A stretch of DNA of 64,000 nucleotides from Fluviirhizobium alvei (GCF_030551875.1 NZ_JAUOZU010000007.1:1-64000), one strand, 5' to 3'; positions 46,054 through 55,385 are shown, numbered from the stretch's first letter. Notes: a model not told the origin generated them from the sequence alone. Translations and numbers: made by a program.

Positions 46054-46760
46054 ATGAGATCGTGGCTACGGAGGATGATGCGCCACACCTTCTGGTCGTC
46101 GATGATGACAGACGCATTCGCGAACTGCTGCAGAAATTCCTGACCGGAAAAGGGTTTCGCGTTACCGTCGCAGCTGATGCAGGGGAAGCGCGGCGCAAGC
46201 TCGAAGGTTTGGAATTCGACCTGCTGATACTCGATGTGATGATGCCCGGCGAAACCGGCATCTCGCTCACCCGCGCACTCCGTGAGGTGCGCGCTATTCC
46301 CGTCATTCTTCTGACGGCACTGGCCGAAGCGGAATCGCGCATCACCGGGCTCGAAGCCGGCGCCGACGATTATCTGCCGAAACCCTTCGATCCGCGCGAA
46401 CTGGTGCTCAGGATCAACAACATTCTCAAGCGTTCGATCAACGCGTCCAAGCCGAAGATCGACCAGCTCATTTTCGGTCCCTACACCTTTTCCCTCGTGC
46501 GGCGCGAGCTTCGCAAGGGCCCCACGCTCATTCCGCTGACGGGCCGCGAGCAGGACATCATGATGATCTTCGCGGCAAAGGCCGGCGAAACCATTCCGCG
46601 CCATGAGCTGTCCGGCAGCGGCGCGGATGTGGGCGAACGGACCATCGATGTGCAGATCAACCGGCTGCGGCGCAAGATCGAGGACGATCCCGGCAATCCG
46701 GTCTGGCTGCAGACCGTGCGCGGTATCGGTTACAAACTGTCGCTGGACCAGAGCGCATGA
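46050..46760 (+). CDS. OmpR family response regulator (PetR-like)
   Basis: 236-residue two-domain regulator. The receiver (~12-130) has the acidic pair DDD near 18-20, phosphoacceptor D62 in LLILDVMMPG, and the conserved Lys in YLPKPFDPRELV. The C-terminal winged helix (~140-230) carries the signature RTIDVQINRLRRKIEDDP and VRGIGYKL. Start and end overlap with neighbours (ATGA both times), so it is co-expressed with the MarR protein upstream and the kinase downstream. Target genes are unknown. Confidence 0.94.
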   Translation: MNEIVATEDDAPHLLVVDDDRRIRELLQKFLTGKGFRVTVAADAGEARRKLEGLEFDLLILDVMMPGETGISLTRALREVRAIPVILLTALAEAESRITGLEAGADDYLPKPFDPRELVLRINNILKRSINASKPKIDQLIFGPYTFSLVRRELRKGPTLIPLTGREQDIMMIFAAKAGETIPRHELSGSGADVGERTIDVQINRLRRKIEDDPGNPVWLQTVRGIGYKLSLDQSA

Positions 46761-48139
46761 GCCTCGATCCCCAGGACATCCAGGAGGAACGTCAGGGACC
46801 CAGCCGCTATTCCGTTTTCACCCGCATCATGCGGCGCAACCTGCCGCGCGGCCTGTTCGGCCGTTCGCTGCTGATCGTCATCCTGCCGATGATCCTGTTG
46901 CAGACGATCGTCGCAGCAGTCTTCATGGAACGCCACTGGCAGATGGTCACCACGCGCCTGTCCTGGGCCGTGACCAGCGACATCGGCGCCCTGATCGATC
47001 TCTTGCACACCAAGACAACGCCGGTGGATGAGGCCGAACTGATTTCGATTGCCCAGAAACGCATGGGCCTGACCGTGACGCTGACCGACAATGCAACCCT
47101 TCCCGCCCCCAAGCCGGTCCCGCCCTTTTCCATTCTCGACACGACGCTGGCCCGCCAGATTACAGAACAGATCAAACGTCCGTTCTGGCTCAACACCAGC
47201 GATGAATCGAAATTTGTCGAGATCCGGATCCAGCTCAACAACAACCGGGTCATGACGGTTGTCACCCGCCGCGACCGGACCTATGCCTCCAACACCCATA
47301 TCTTTCTCATCTGGATGGTCGGCGCCTCTTTGGTCCTGATCGCGATTGCCATTCTCTTCCTGCGCGGGCAGATCCGACCCATTCTGGCATTGGCCAAAGC
47401 CGCGGAAAGTTTCGGCAAGGGCCAGAAGCCGGAAACGCCTTACGTTCCGCGCGGGGCCGACGAGGTTCGTCGCGCGGGTCTGGCCTTCCTGCAGATGCGC
47501 GAACGGATCGAACGCCAGATGGAGCAGCGCACCGCGATGCTGACGGCCGTGAGCCATGATCTCCGAACGGTGCTGACGCGCTTTCGGCTGCAGCTCGCGA
47601 TCGCCGAGACGCCCAAAGACATCGAGAACCTCAACCGCGATGTCGATGACATGAACCAGATGCTCGATGGCTATATGGCCTTTGCCCGCGGACAGGTGGA
47701 CGAACAGCAGGGTATGCTGGATCTCGCCGCCCTTCTGGACCAGCTGAGGGAAGGCGCGGAACTGCACGGCAAGACTTATGAGAGCGCGATCTACGGACCG
47801 ACGCAGATCATCGTCCGCCCCAACAGTTTTGGTCGTCTGGTCACCAATCTCGTTGCCAATGCCTGGCGCTATGCCGACCATATCCGGGTCGAGGCCCGGC
47901 GGACCGACCGTTTCCTGACGATCACCGTCGATGACGATGGGCCCGGCATTCCGGAATCCATGCGGGAGGAAGTGTTCAAGCCGTTCTTCCGCCTCGACGA
48001 AGCACGCAATCTCGATGATACCGGAACCGGGCTCGGCCTTGCGATCGCCCGGGACATTGCCCGCATCCATGGCGGCAACGTCACCCTTGCCGACAGTCCG
48101 CTCGGCGGCCTTCGCGCCATTATCCGCATCCCGATCTGA
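46757..48139 (+). CDS. Membrane sensor histidine kinase
   Basis: 460-residue EnvZ-like kinase. TM1 (~35-55, LLIVILPMILLQTIVAAVF) and TM2 (~187-210, FLIWMVGASLVLIAIAILFL) enclose a ~130-residue periplasmic sensor; a HAMP stretch follows. The phospho-acceptor H267 is in AVSHDLRTVLTRF, where the usual Pro after Thr is Val. The ATP domain has NLVANAWRYADH (N box), DDDGPGIP (G1) and GTGLGLAIARDI (G2). It should phosphorylate the regulator encoded just upstream. Signal unknown. Confidence 0.94.
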   Translation: MSLDPQDIQEERQGPSRYSVFTRIMRRNLPRGLFGRSLLIVILPMILLQTIVAAVFMERHWQMVTTRLSWAVTSDIGALIDLLHTKTTPVDEAELISIAQKRMGLTVTLTDNATLPAPKPVPPFSILDTTLARQITEQIKRPFWLNTSDESKFVEIRIQLNNNRVMTVVTRRDRTYASNTHIFLIWMVGASLVLIAIAILFLRGQIRPILALAKAAESFGKGQKPETPYVPRGADEVRRAGLAFLQMRERIERQMEQRTAMLTAVSHDLRTVLTRFRLQLAIAETPKDIENLNRDVDDMNQMLDGYMAFARGQVDEQQGMLDLAALLDQLREGAELHGKTYESAIYGPTQIIVRPNSFGRLVTNLVANAWRYADHIRVEARRTDRFLTITVDDDGPGIPESMREEVFKPFFRLDEARNLDDTGTGLGLAIARDIARIHGGNVTLADSPLGGLRAIIRIPI

Positions 48140-48148
48140 TCGGAAACG

Positions 48149-48721
48149 CTAGCGCTGATACCGGCTGGAGGGAACCAGCTCGTGGAAACGTCGCCGCTCA
48201 TTGAACCGCCGCCAGGCTTCGATCCGGCGCGGATAGAGAGCCCGCATCCGGTCCAGAGGCTGAAGTAAAGCGCCGTTTCGCTCCCAGTGCTGATCGAGGA
48301 TCTCGATGATCCGGCGGTTGGGCCAGGGTTTGCGGACGATGCTCATGAAGGCCGAAAAAGCCTCGTCTTCCCGCCCTTCACCTGCCAGATAGGCCGCCAT
48401 CGCATAGGCAAATGCCGTCGAGCGCGAAACGCCGGCATGGCAATGAACGAGAATCCTTGAGGTCTGCAGATCGAGCGCCGGGCGGACGGTTTCAAACAGG
48501 CTTTCGATCAGGCTGGGGAAATGCCCGGTCGCTTCCCGGTTTTCCTGATCGCGCAGACGCGCAACGATATGTTCGGCACCCATGATCGCCGGAATATGGC
48601 AATCATCCAGTTCCGGATCGAGCAGGGAGACGACGTGGGTCGCTCGCCATTCGGTCGCAATATCGGAAGCGCGCGGCAGACAGGATACCCGGATGCGTTC
48701 GGAAATCGTTCTGATCGGCAT
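48149..48721 (-). CDS. Dual-specificity/tyrosine phosphatase-like protein
   Basis: 190-residue cytoplasmic protein with the Cys-phosphatase P-loop HCHAGVSRS (HCxxGxxRS, catalytic Cys near residue 105) and a preceding region (VVSLLDPELDDC) like bacterial dual-specificity phosphatases. The general-acid Asp is not evident by eye. GAGGGGG lies upstream of the start at MPIRTIS. It converges on the histidine kinase operon with only nine bases between stops; no functional link need follow. Confidence 0.8.
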   Translation of the reverse strand: MPIRTISERIRVSCLPRASDIATEWRATHVVSLLDPELDDCHIPAIMGAEHIVARLRDQENREATGHFPSLIESLFETVRPALDLQTSRILVHCHAGVSRSTAFAYAMAAYLAGEGREDEAFSAFMSIVRKPWPNRRIIEILDQHWERNGALLQPLDRMRALYPRRIEAWRRFNERRRFHELVPSSRYQR

Positions 48722-48781
48722 TTGATCAAGCCCCCTCTTCATCCCGGGACAGGATAGCCAGCCGAATTGGCCGAAATTGAG

Positions 48782-49123
48782 TCAGATCAGCTTGCGCCCG
48801 TTCGGGACATCCTGATCCGGTCGCGCCAGAACGATGGCACCGTCGGCATCCTCAAAGCCCAGAGTCAGCACTTCGGACCGGAACGGCCCAATCTGCCGGG
48901 GCGGAAAGTTCACCACACCCAGCACTTTACGGCCCACCAGGCTTTCCGGCGTGTAATGGACGGTGATCTGAGCCGAGGATTTCTTCAATCCGATCTCGGG
49001 CCCGAAATCGATCACCAGCTTGATCGCCGGCTTGCGCGCTTCCGGAAAAGGCATTGCCTCCACCACTGTACCGACACGAATGTCGACGCGCTCGAAATCG
49101 GCGTAGGTTATCTCCTCTGCCAT
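48782..49123 (-). CDS. csaA: tRNA-binding domain protein, CsaA-like
   Basis: 113-residue OB-fold protein (EMAP II-like tRNA-binding domain). The conserved pattern DFERVDIRVGTVVEA, KLVIDFG, SSAQITVHYTPESLVGRKVLGVVNFPP runs the full length, which is the normal size of CsaA, a protein with chaperone and export-related activity in Bacillus. Its role in rhizobia is unclear. The start is five bases beyond the proC stop; a TTG five codons earlier would overlap proC. It is the last gene of ybjN-proC-csaA. Confidence 0.85.
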   Translation of the reverse strand: MAEEITYADFERVDIRVGTVVEAMPFPEARKPAIKLVIDFGPEIGLKKSSAQITVHYTPESLVGRKVLGVVNFPPRQIGPFRSEVLTLGFEDADGAIVLARPDQDVPNGRKLI

Positions 49124-49127
49124 GGGA

Positions 49128-49949
49128 TCAGCTCGCAAGCTCCTGTGCGCGGGTGCGCGCCGCAGCGATCGCCTTATCGAAGACAGGCTGGATGCCGTTG
49201 TCTTCTGCCATCAGCACAGCGAGAGCGGCCGCCGTTGTTCCGGCCGGCGACGTCACATTCTTGCGCAATTGCGCGGCGTCGTCGGGCGACTGGTGAAGCA
49301 ATTCACCAGCGCCCGACACCGTGGCCCGTGCGAGACGCATGGCGAGGTCCGCCGGCAGACCGAGTTTTCGGCCTGCCTCCGCCATGCACTCGACGAGGTA
49401 AAACACATAGGCTGGACCCGAACCGGAAACGGCGGTCACAGCATCGATCAGAGCCTCGTCGTCAACCCATTCGACGGGACCCGTGACCTTGAGCAACGTA
49501 TCGACAAGCGTTCGGCGCGCCGCATCCACACCGGCACTCGCAAAAGCACCGGTAATGCCGCGCCCGACCATCGCCGGCGTGTTCGGAATGGTCCGGACCA
49601 TCGGCACCGGACCGAGATGCGACTGGAAGGAGGAAATCGTCTTGCCGGCGACGACCGAAACCACAACCGTTTCCGCCCCGACGGCCGAACGATAGGATGG
49701 CAGCACCGCATCGAGCATCTGCGGCTTGACGGCAACGAAGAGAACCGAGGCTGTCACATTTTCGGGCAGCTCGGCGACGACAGTCACGCCGGCATCAACG
49801 AGACGCGACTGCATCGGACCCGACGCGTTGGGATCGATAGCGATGATCTTGTCCGCAGGAACGCCCGCCTTGATCCATCCGAGAGCCATGGCGCCACCCA
49901 TATTGCCAGCGCCGATGAGAATGATCGGATTGGTCAGGACGATCGTCAT
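49128..49949 (-). CDS. proC: Pyrroline-5-carboxylate reductase
   Basis: Last step of proline synthesis, reducing P5C with NAD(P)H. 273 residues. N-terminal Rossmann motif GAGNMGGAMALG; the C-terminal dimerisation and substrate domain bears the family signature region AVSGSGPAYVFYLVE and the later TSPAGTTAAALAVL. GGGGGAAG precedes the ATG, which overlaps the ybjN stop by four bases; an open frame of 16 more codons upstream is not needed. Middle gene of an operon with ybjN and csaA. Confidence 0.94.
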   Translation of the reverse strand: MTIVLTNPIILIGAGNMGGAMALGWIKAGVPADKIIAIDPNASGPMQSRLVDAGVTVVAELPENVTASVLFVAVKPQMLDAVLPSYRSAVGAETVVVSVVAGKTISSFQSHLGPVPMVRTIPNTPAMVGRGITGAFASAGVDAARRTLVDTLLKVTGPVEWVDDEALIDAVTAVSGSGPAYVFYLVECMAEAGRKLGLPADLAMRLARATVSGAGELLHQSPDDAAQLRKNVTSPAGTTAAALAVLMAEDNGIQPVFDKAIAAARTRAQELAS

Positions 49950-50446
49950 GCTTCCCCCACGGTCTCGAACATCACGGCACCAACCGCGGATTCGCAATCC
50001 ATGCCGGACCAGACAACGAACTGGAATGCCTGGAAATAGGCTTCGCAGGCATCAAGCGCCGACGACAGCAGCACTTCGACCTGGCGGCCAGTCGGTTCGA
50101 CGCCACCACTCAGAAGCAACGACTGCCGGAAAATGACGGTATCGGCACGCGGCCAGACATCAAAATGACCCATCAGGATCTCGCCATTGATATGAGCGAT
50201 CAGCTTGATCACCTCATTCAGGCGCGCATCCGGAACCTTGAGGTTGAAGGCACAGGACAGATGAAGTGTCTCGAACGTTTCCATCCAGGAGAAGGAGACA
50301 TGGTAATCGGCCCATTTGCCTTCGACCGACATGGAAATTTCATCGTCCGCGGAACGTTCAAATGTCCAGTCGTTGGTGTCGGCGACGAATTCGATCATGT
50401 CCACGGGATGGGACTGTCGCTCGGCTTTCAAGTCAAAAAGGCTCAT
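49946..50446 (-). CDS. YbjN domain-containing protein
   Basis: 166-residue cytoplasmic protein of the YbjN/type III secretion chaperone-like fold. VDMIEFVADTNDWTFERSADDEI and HLSCAFNLKVPDARLNEVIKLIAHIN fit the family. AGGTGG precedes the ATG at MSLFDLKAERQ; a longer upstream frame has no support. YbjN proteins influence stress and motility traits in enterobacteria through unknown means. It is the first gene of the ybjN-proC-csaA operon, joined to proC by an ATGA overlap; this ybjN-proC linkage is common in alphaproteobacteria. Confidence 0.85.
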   Translation of the reverse strand: MSLFDLKAERQSHPVDMIEFVADTNDWTFERSADDEISMSVEGKWADYHVSFSWMETFETLHLSCAFNLKVPDARLNEVIKLIAHINGEILMGHFDVWPRADTVIFRQSLLLSGGVEPTGRQVEVLLSSALDACEAYFQAFQFVVWSGMDCESAVGAVMFETVGEA

Positions 50447-50770
50447 GCACCACCTAAAAAACGGAATCCAACACCATCGCGCACCATGAAAATAGAGCGC
50501 GACCGGCGAACCCGGAACTGAACTGGAATGATCCGCGTATCGACTTGGACATGATAGAGGCTCTAGCATGCCCGGAACTTGCGTGATCCGCTTCGAATCA
50601 TCTTGTAAAATCAGTGTATAACGGCGGATTCAGGATAACAGTAGCGCGGACGGAAAAAACTGTGTCCGACCCTGGGACGCCTCTCATAATTCGATTCAAA
50701 AGCGAATGTTAAATGACTCCGCCACAATGGTTTTTCGGGCCTTTCCACAGGCCCGCATTGCATGTGCATA
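50447..50770. other. Intergenic region upstream of ybjN
   Basis: About 320 bases between the ybjN start and the ubiK terminator. A perfect CGGGCCT-TTCCAC-AGGCCCG hairpin lies at 50736-50755, preceded rather than followed by T(5) on the plus strand, so it is not a usual terminator. No coding frame is credible. The ybjN promoter must lie here; I could not define it. Confidence 0.35.
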
Positions 50771-50808
50771 ACGAAGAAAATGGGGCTGTGGATAACGCCA
50801 GGCCCCAT
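50771..50808 (-). terminator. Probable intrinsic terminator of ubiK
   Basis: On the minus strand ATGGGGC, a 15-base loop, GCCCCAT, then TTTCTTCG. Seven-base stem with a modest U-tract. Confidence 0.6.
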
Positions 50809-50820
50809 TCCGCAGGCCGG

Positions 50821-51081
50821 TTACTTGGCCGAAGCCGCGAGTTTTTCCTCAAGCGCAGCAAGCCTTGCCTGAAGCGCTTCGTTTTCCTCACGTGCCTTGA
50901 CCGCCATTTCGCGGACGGCTTCGAATTCCTCGCGCTTGACGAGATCCATGCCATTCAGCCAGCGTTCGGCCTGCGCCTTGAAGGCTGTTTCGAATTCGCG
51001 ACCGACGCCCTGCACGGCTCCGGCAGCGTCAGTCATCAGTTTTGCGAAATCATCGAGAATGCGGTTCGGGCCAGTGGTCAT
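50821..51081 (-). CDS. ubiK: Ubiquinone biosynthesis accessory factor UbiK (BMFP domain)
   Basis: 86-residue protein: an amphipathic N-terminal half (NRILDDFAKLMTDAAGAVQGV) and a C-terminal trimeric coiled coil (FEAVREMAVKAREENEALQARLAALEEK), the BMFP/DUF526 architecture. In E. coli UbiK aids ubiquinone synthesis with UbiJ. GGAG precedes the chosen ATG; the frame stays open upstream but has no ribosome site. It is divergent from lgt with 172 bases between starts. Confidence 0.82.
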   Translation of the reverse strand: MTTGPNRILDDFAKLMTDAAGAVQGVGREFETAFKAQAERWLNGMDLVKREEFEAVREMAVKAREENEALQARLAALEEKLAASAK

Positions 51082-51253
51082 GACGGTCTCCGGGGATGCG
51101 TTGGATATGGCTTTCGAGGTAGGAGCTTGCAGGCCCGGTTGCAAGAAAAATCCCCGCGCCGCGACGATTTTCCGCCCCGAAACACGCTCTACCCTGTCCT
51201 CGATTGACTTCCGTGGTATAAGCGCCCGTCTTTTGAAAACCGATGAGATCGTC

Positions 51254-52099
51254 GTGCCACCTATTGCAGACCTGCTCGCCCTGATGCCCTTCCCGGACAT
51301 TCACCCGATCGCCTTTTCGATCGGACCGATCGACATCCGCTGGTATGGGATTGCCTATGTCGTCTCGATCACGCTCGGCTGGCTCTATGCGCGGCGCATC
51401 GTCACGGCCCCGTCGCTGTGGCGCGATGGCAAATCCCCCATCAGCGTCACCGACCTCGATGATTTCGTGCTCTGGGCTGCCATCGGCATCGTGCTCGGCG
51501 GCCGCATCGGCTATGTGCTGTTCTATGATCTGCCGGTCTATGCCGCCAATCCGTTGCGCGCGCTCGAAATCTGGAATGGCGGCATGTCCTTCCATGGCGG
51601 CATCACCGGTACCACCATCGCCATGATCCTGTTTGCCCGCAAGCGCGGCCTGCCGGTCTGGTCGCTGTTCGATGTCGTCTCGGCCGTCTGCGTGACCGGC
51701 CTCTTCCTCGTCCGGATTGCCAATTTCATCAATGGCGAACTCTGGGGCAAGGTCACCGACCTGCCCTGGGCCGTGATCTTTCCGGGTCAGGACCCGTTCG
51801 CCCGCCATCCGAGCCAGCTCTACGAAGCCGGACTGGAAGGGCTACTGACCGGCCTCGTCCTCGCCTGGCTGGTGTTCCGCCGCGGCGGACTGAAGACACC
51901 CGGCTTCGTCACCGGCGTTTTCGTCAGCCTCTATGCCGCCTCGCGCATCCTGGTCGAATTCGTTCGCGAACCGGATGCGCAACTCGGCTATCTCCTAGGC
52001 GACTGGCTGACCATGGGCATGCTGCTCTCGGTGCCCATGCTGCTTCTCGGCCTCTGGGCAATCTGGCGGGCGAAACGAGCGACGGTATCGCAGGCATGA
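51254..52099 (+). CDS. lgt: Phosphatidylglycerol--prolipoprotein diacylglyceryl transferase
   Basis: Transfers diacylglyceryl to the lipobox cysteine of preprolipoproteins; integral membrane enzyme with seven helices, 281 residues. Diagnostic motifs: HGGITG (HGG with catalytic His), the strongly conserved RIANFINGELWG, and RHPSQLYEAGLEG near the end. The GTG start (VPPIADLLALMPFPDI) fits rhizobial homologues; its ribosome site is poor, and the frame is open much further upstream over the ubiK region. It overlaps the methyltransferase gene by ATGA. Confidence 0.93.
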   Translation: MPPIADLLALMPFPDIHPIAFSIGPIDIRWYGIAYVVSITLGWLYARRIVTAPSLWRDGKSPISVTDLDDFVLWAAIGIVLGGRIGYVLFYDLPVYAANPLRALEIWNGGMSFHGGITGTTIAMILFARKRGLPVWSLFDVVSAVCVTGLFLVRIANFINGELWGKVTDLPWAVIFPGQDPFARHPSQLYEAGLEGLLTGLVLAWLVFRRGGLKTPGFVTGVFVSLYAASRILVEFVREPDAQLGYLLGDWLTMGMLLSVPMLLLGLWAIWRAKRATVSQA

Positions 52100-53226
52100 G
52101 TGAAGCGACGAGAAACGAGATCGGCGCTCAGGAGACGCCACTCGCAACCCGGATCAAGGCGCTGATCCGGACCAATGGTCCGATCGGCATCACCGATTAC
52201 TTCGCGCTCTGCCTCGCCGATCCCGATCACGGCTATTACAAGACGCGCGATCCATTCGGCCGCGGCGGCGATTTCGTCACCGCTCCCGAAATCAGCCAGC
52301 TGTTCGGCGAGATGATCGGCGTCTACCTCGTCCATGCCTGGCAGCAGCATCTCAAGCCGAAGCGCGATGTGCGGATCGCCGAGATCGGACCGGGTCGCGG
52401 CACGATGATGGCCGACATTCTGAGGACCATCGCCCGGTTGGCACCCGAGCTTCTGGAAATCGCGAGCGTTCATCTGGTCGAGACCAGCCCTCGCCTGCGC
52501 CAGATCCAGTCCGAGACGCTTGCGAACCATGCGGGCCGTGTGACCTGGCACGACAGTTTCGATGAATTGCCGAACGGCTTTCTGCTTCTGGTGGCCAACG
52601 AGTTTTTCGATGCCGTACCGATCCGCCAGTTCGTCAAGCTCGGCGCGACTTTCCGCGAGCGCTTCGTCGGGCTCGATGAGGCCGACCGGCTGACCTTTGC
52701 CGTTGGCGCCGCCGGCATCGATCCGTCCTACCTGCCGGAAAACTGGCGCCATATGCCGGACGGAACCGTCTTCGAAGTGGCGCCGGCGCGGCTTGCGATC
52801 ATGCAGATGATTGCCGACCGGCTGTTCAACTCGGGCGGCAGCGCCCTCTTCATCGATTACGGCCATCTGCAGACCGGTTTCGGCGATACGCTACAGGCCG
52901 TCTACCGCCATGAATTCGATCCGCCGCTTGCCCATCCCGGCGAGGCGGACCTGACCAGCCATGTCGATTTCCAGTCGCTGGCCGAAATCGCCCTTGCCCG
53001 CTCCATCCATGTCAACGGCGCCATGAGCCAGGGCGAATTCCTGATCGCGCTTGGAATCGCCGAACGCGCCGGACGCCTCGGGCAAGGCAAGGATGCGGAA
53101 CGACAGGAGGCCATCCGTCATGATGTGATGCGGCTCGTCTCTCCCGACAATGGCGGCATGGGCGAACTCTTCAAGGTGCTTTCGGTTTCCAGTCCGGCTG
53201 TGAAGCTGCAGCCCTTCGAAAGCTGA
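52096..53226 (+). CDS. Class I SAM-dependent methyltransferase, MidA/NDUFAF7-like
   Basis: 376-residue protein of the COG1565 family, related to the mitochondrial complex I assembly factor NDUFAF7, which dimethylates an arginine of the 49-kDa subunit. Evident are GPIGITDYFALCLADPDHGYY at the start, the SAM motif I EIGPGRGTMMADIL, LLLVANEFFDAVPIRQF and ALFIDYGH. Bacterial members are likely complex I-related, but this is unproven. Overlaps lgt by four bases, a pairing usual in rhizobia, and is followed by pgeF. Confidence 0.9.
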   Translation: MSEATRNEIGAQETPLATRIKALIRTNGPIGITDYFALCLADPDHGYYKTRDPFGRGGDFVTAPEISQLFGEMIGVYLVHAWQQHLKPKRDVRIAEIGPGRGTMMADILRTIARLAPELLEIASVHLVETSPRLRQIQSETLANHAGRVTWHDSFDELPNGFLLLVANEFFDAVPIRQFVKLGATFRERFVGLDEADRLTFAVGAAGIDPSYLPENWRHMPDGTVFEVAPARLAIMQMIADRLFNSGGSALFIDYGHLQTGFGDTLQAVYRHEFDPPLAHPGEADLTSHVDFQSLAEIALARSIHVNGAMSQGEFLIALGIAERAGRLGQGKDAERQEAIRHDVMRLVSPDNGGMGELFKVLSVSSPAVKLQPFES

Positions 53227-53345
53227 TCACCGGGGACGGCGGTTGACATGGCGCGCATAGCCCTGCCATCATCCGCCCTGCTGCCGTGACGGACCGATGG
53301 AACCCGGCCGCTCGGCGCGAATCAATGGAATGGGGATACGGATTT

Positions 53346-54143
53346 ATGGACAGCGGCAACCCGTCCGGGCTCTCGCCCCTTCGCGGCTCCCTTCTCGAAC
53401 AGACTGTCGACAATGGCATCGCGCATGGCTTTTTCACCCGTGAGGGTGGCGTATCGGAAGGGATATATTCCGGCCTTAATGTCGGCCTTGGTTCAGACGA
53501 CCACCCAGACCATATCCGAACCAATCGCACCCGTGTTGCACGCTGGTTTGGTCGCGAACTCGACAGTCTCGCAACCCTGCACCAGATCCATTCAAACGAT
53601 GTGGTGACCGTAACGGAACCGACCGGAGACAGACCGAAGGCTGATGGCCAGGTAACCGACCGTCCCGGCATCGTGCTGGGTGTGCTGACTGCCGATTGCG
53701 GACCGGTTCTGTTTGCCGATCCCAAACGGGGCATCATCGGCGCCGCCCATGCCGGCTGGAAGGGCGCCTTCGGCGGTGTCCTGGAGAATACGATCGAAGC
53801 CATGGTGGCTCTCGGCGCCGATCGCGGCAATATCGTCGCAACGCTCGGCCCGTCGATCACTCGCCACAATTACGAGGTCGGCCCGGAATTCTTCGCCCGC
53901 TTCATCGAAGCCGATCCGTCACTCGAACGTTTCTTCACCCCATCGGACAAGGAGGGCCACAAGATGTTCGATCTTCCGGCACTCACCATCTGGCGCCTCG
54001 AAAAGGCGGGCATTTCGGCCGAGCATCTCGATACCTGCACCTATGCCGACGAAGCTCGGTTCTATTCCTATCGCCGGACCACCCATCGGGGCGAACCCGA
54101 TTATGGACGACAGATCTCCGCAATCATGATCAGGGAGGCGTGA
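53346..54143 (+). CDS. pgeF: Peptidoglycan editing factor PgeF (laccase-domain/multicopper-like)
   Basis: 265-residue (from the start used) DUF152/laccase-domain protein. The zinc-site residues are H in HQIHSNDV, C in TADCGPVLFAD and H in AAHAGWKGAFGG; the family's purine nucleoside phosphorylase and D-amino dipeptide editing activities depend on them. The start is uncertain: MDSGNPSG has GGGGA about ten bases upstream; earlier in-frame starts at 53286 and 53325 exist. It is third in the lgt-methyltransferase-pgeF-creatinase run and directly abuts the next gene (TGA-ATG). Confidence 0.88.
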   Translation: MDSGNPSGLSPLRGSLLEQTVDNGIAHGFFTREGGVSEGIYSGLNVGLGSDDHPDHIRTNRTRVARWFGRELDSLATLHQIHSNDVVTVTEPTGDRPKADGQVTDRPGIVLGVLTADCGPVLFADPKRGIIGAAHAGWKGAFGGVLENTIEAMVALGADRGNIVATLGPSITRHNYEVGPEFFARFIEADPSLERFFTPSDKEGHKMFDLPALTIWRLEKAGISAEHLDTCTYADEARFYSYRRTTHRGEPDYGRQISAIMIREA

Positions 54144-55295
54144 ATGGCACTCCATTTCTCGCGCGACGAATATTCGGCCCGGCTGAACCTTCTGACGGCA
54201 CGGATGAAGGAGGAGAAACTTGATGCCATGCTGCTTTTCGCGCAGGAAAGCATGTATTGGCTGACCGGTTACGATACGTTCGGCTACTGCTTCTTCCAGA
54301 CCCTCGTCGTCAAGGCGGACGGGCAGCTGGTGCTGCTCACGCGCTCGGCCGATCTCCGGCAGGCGCGCCAGACATCGATCATCGAGGATATCCGTATCTG
54401 GGTCGATCGCACCAATGCCGATCCCTCCATCGACCTCAAGAACCTGCTGGTCGATCTCGATCTTCTCGGCTGCCGCATCGGCGTCGAATATGACACCCAC
54501 GGCTTGACTGGCCGCAATGCGCGGCTTCTCGATCACCAGCTGGCCTCGTTCGGCACGGCTGTGGATGCATCCTACATCGTGAGCGCCCTCAGACTGGTTA
54601 AAAGCCCGGCGGAGATCGACTATGTGATCAAAGCCGCCGAACTGGCTGACGCGGCCCTGACCGCAGCACTGCCACTCGTCAAGCCCGGTGCCGACGAGGC
54701 TGATATCCTGGCCGCCATGCAGGGTGCGATCTTTTCGGGCGGTGGCGATTATCCCGCCAACGAATTCATCATCGGCTCGGGAGCCGATGCGCTTCTCTGC
54801 CGCTACAAGGCCGGAAGGCGGAAGCTCGATCCTGTCGATCAGCTGACGCTCGAATGGGCCGGAACCTATGCGCACTATCATGCCGCCATGATGCGCACGA
54901 TCGTGATCGGCAAACCGACCGATCGCCAGAAGGAGCTCTACGCTGCGGCACGCGACGCGATCGAGGCGATCGAACAGGTGCTGATCGTCGGCAATACGTT
55001 CGGCACGGTCTTCGATACACACGCCCGCATCATGGACGAGCGCGGCCTTGCCCGTCATCGTCTCAATGCCTGCGGCTATTCTCTTGGCGCCCGTTTCTCG
55101 CCGTCATGGATGGAACACCAGATGTTCTATGCCGGCAATCCCGAGCCGATCCTGCCCGGCATGTCGCTGTTCGTGCATATGATCATCATGGATTCAGAAA
55201 CCGGAACCGCGATGACGCTTGGCCAGACCTATCTGACAACCGATGACGCTGCCCGCCGGCTCTCGGCCCTGCCCCTCGACATGATAACCGTCTGA
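54144..55295 (+). CDS. M24 family protein, creatinase/ectoine-hydrolase-like (metal ligands absent)
   Basis: 383-residue pita-bread fold protein with the usual N-terminal creatinase domain (~10-145; LFAQESMYWLTGY) and C-terminal catalytic fold (~155-380). The five metal ligands of prolidases and methionine aminopeptidases are missing: the two Asp positions read LEWAG and YHAAMMRT, the His position GYSLG, the two Glu positions FVHMII and MTLGQ. Creatinase and ectoine hydrolase branches also lack metals and hydrolyse C-N bonds through His/Glu. The start directly follows the pgeF stop. Substrate unknown. Confidence 0.85.
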   Translation: MALHFSRDEYSARLNLLTARMKEEKLDAMLLFAQESMYWLTGYDTFGYCFFQTLVVKADGQLVLLTRSADLRQARQTSIIEDIRIWVDRTNADPSIDLKNLLVDLDLLGCRIGVEYDTHGLTGRNARLLDHQLASFGTAVDASYIVSALRLVKSPAEIDYVIKAAELADAALTAALPLVKPGADEADILAAMQGAIFSGGGDYPANEFIIGSGADALLCRYKAGRRKLDPVDQLTLEWAGTYAHYHAAMMRTIVIGKPTDRQKELYAAARDAIEAIEQVLIVGNTFGTVFDTHARIMDERGLARHRLNACGYSLGARFSPSWMEHQMFYAGNPEPILPGMSLFVHMIIMDSETGTAMTLGQTYLTTDDAARRLSALPLDMITV

Positions 55296-55385
55296 CACCG
55301 AGAATTGAGGAATTGACAGGATCCGCGCACCGCTTTCATAAAGTTGTCATCGGCGGCGAATCCGTCGCCGGGGAGTGAGGGATCC

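Noticed and set aside
51050-51808. Minus-strand frame over the start of lgt
   Set aside because: Shadow of lgt; ubiK on the same strand ends this interval with a better start at 51081.
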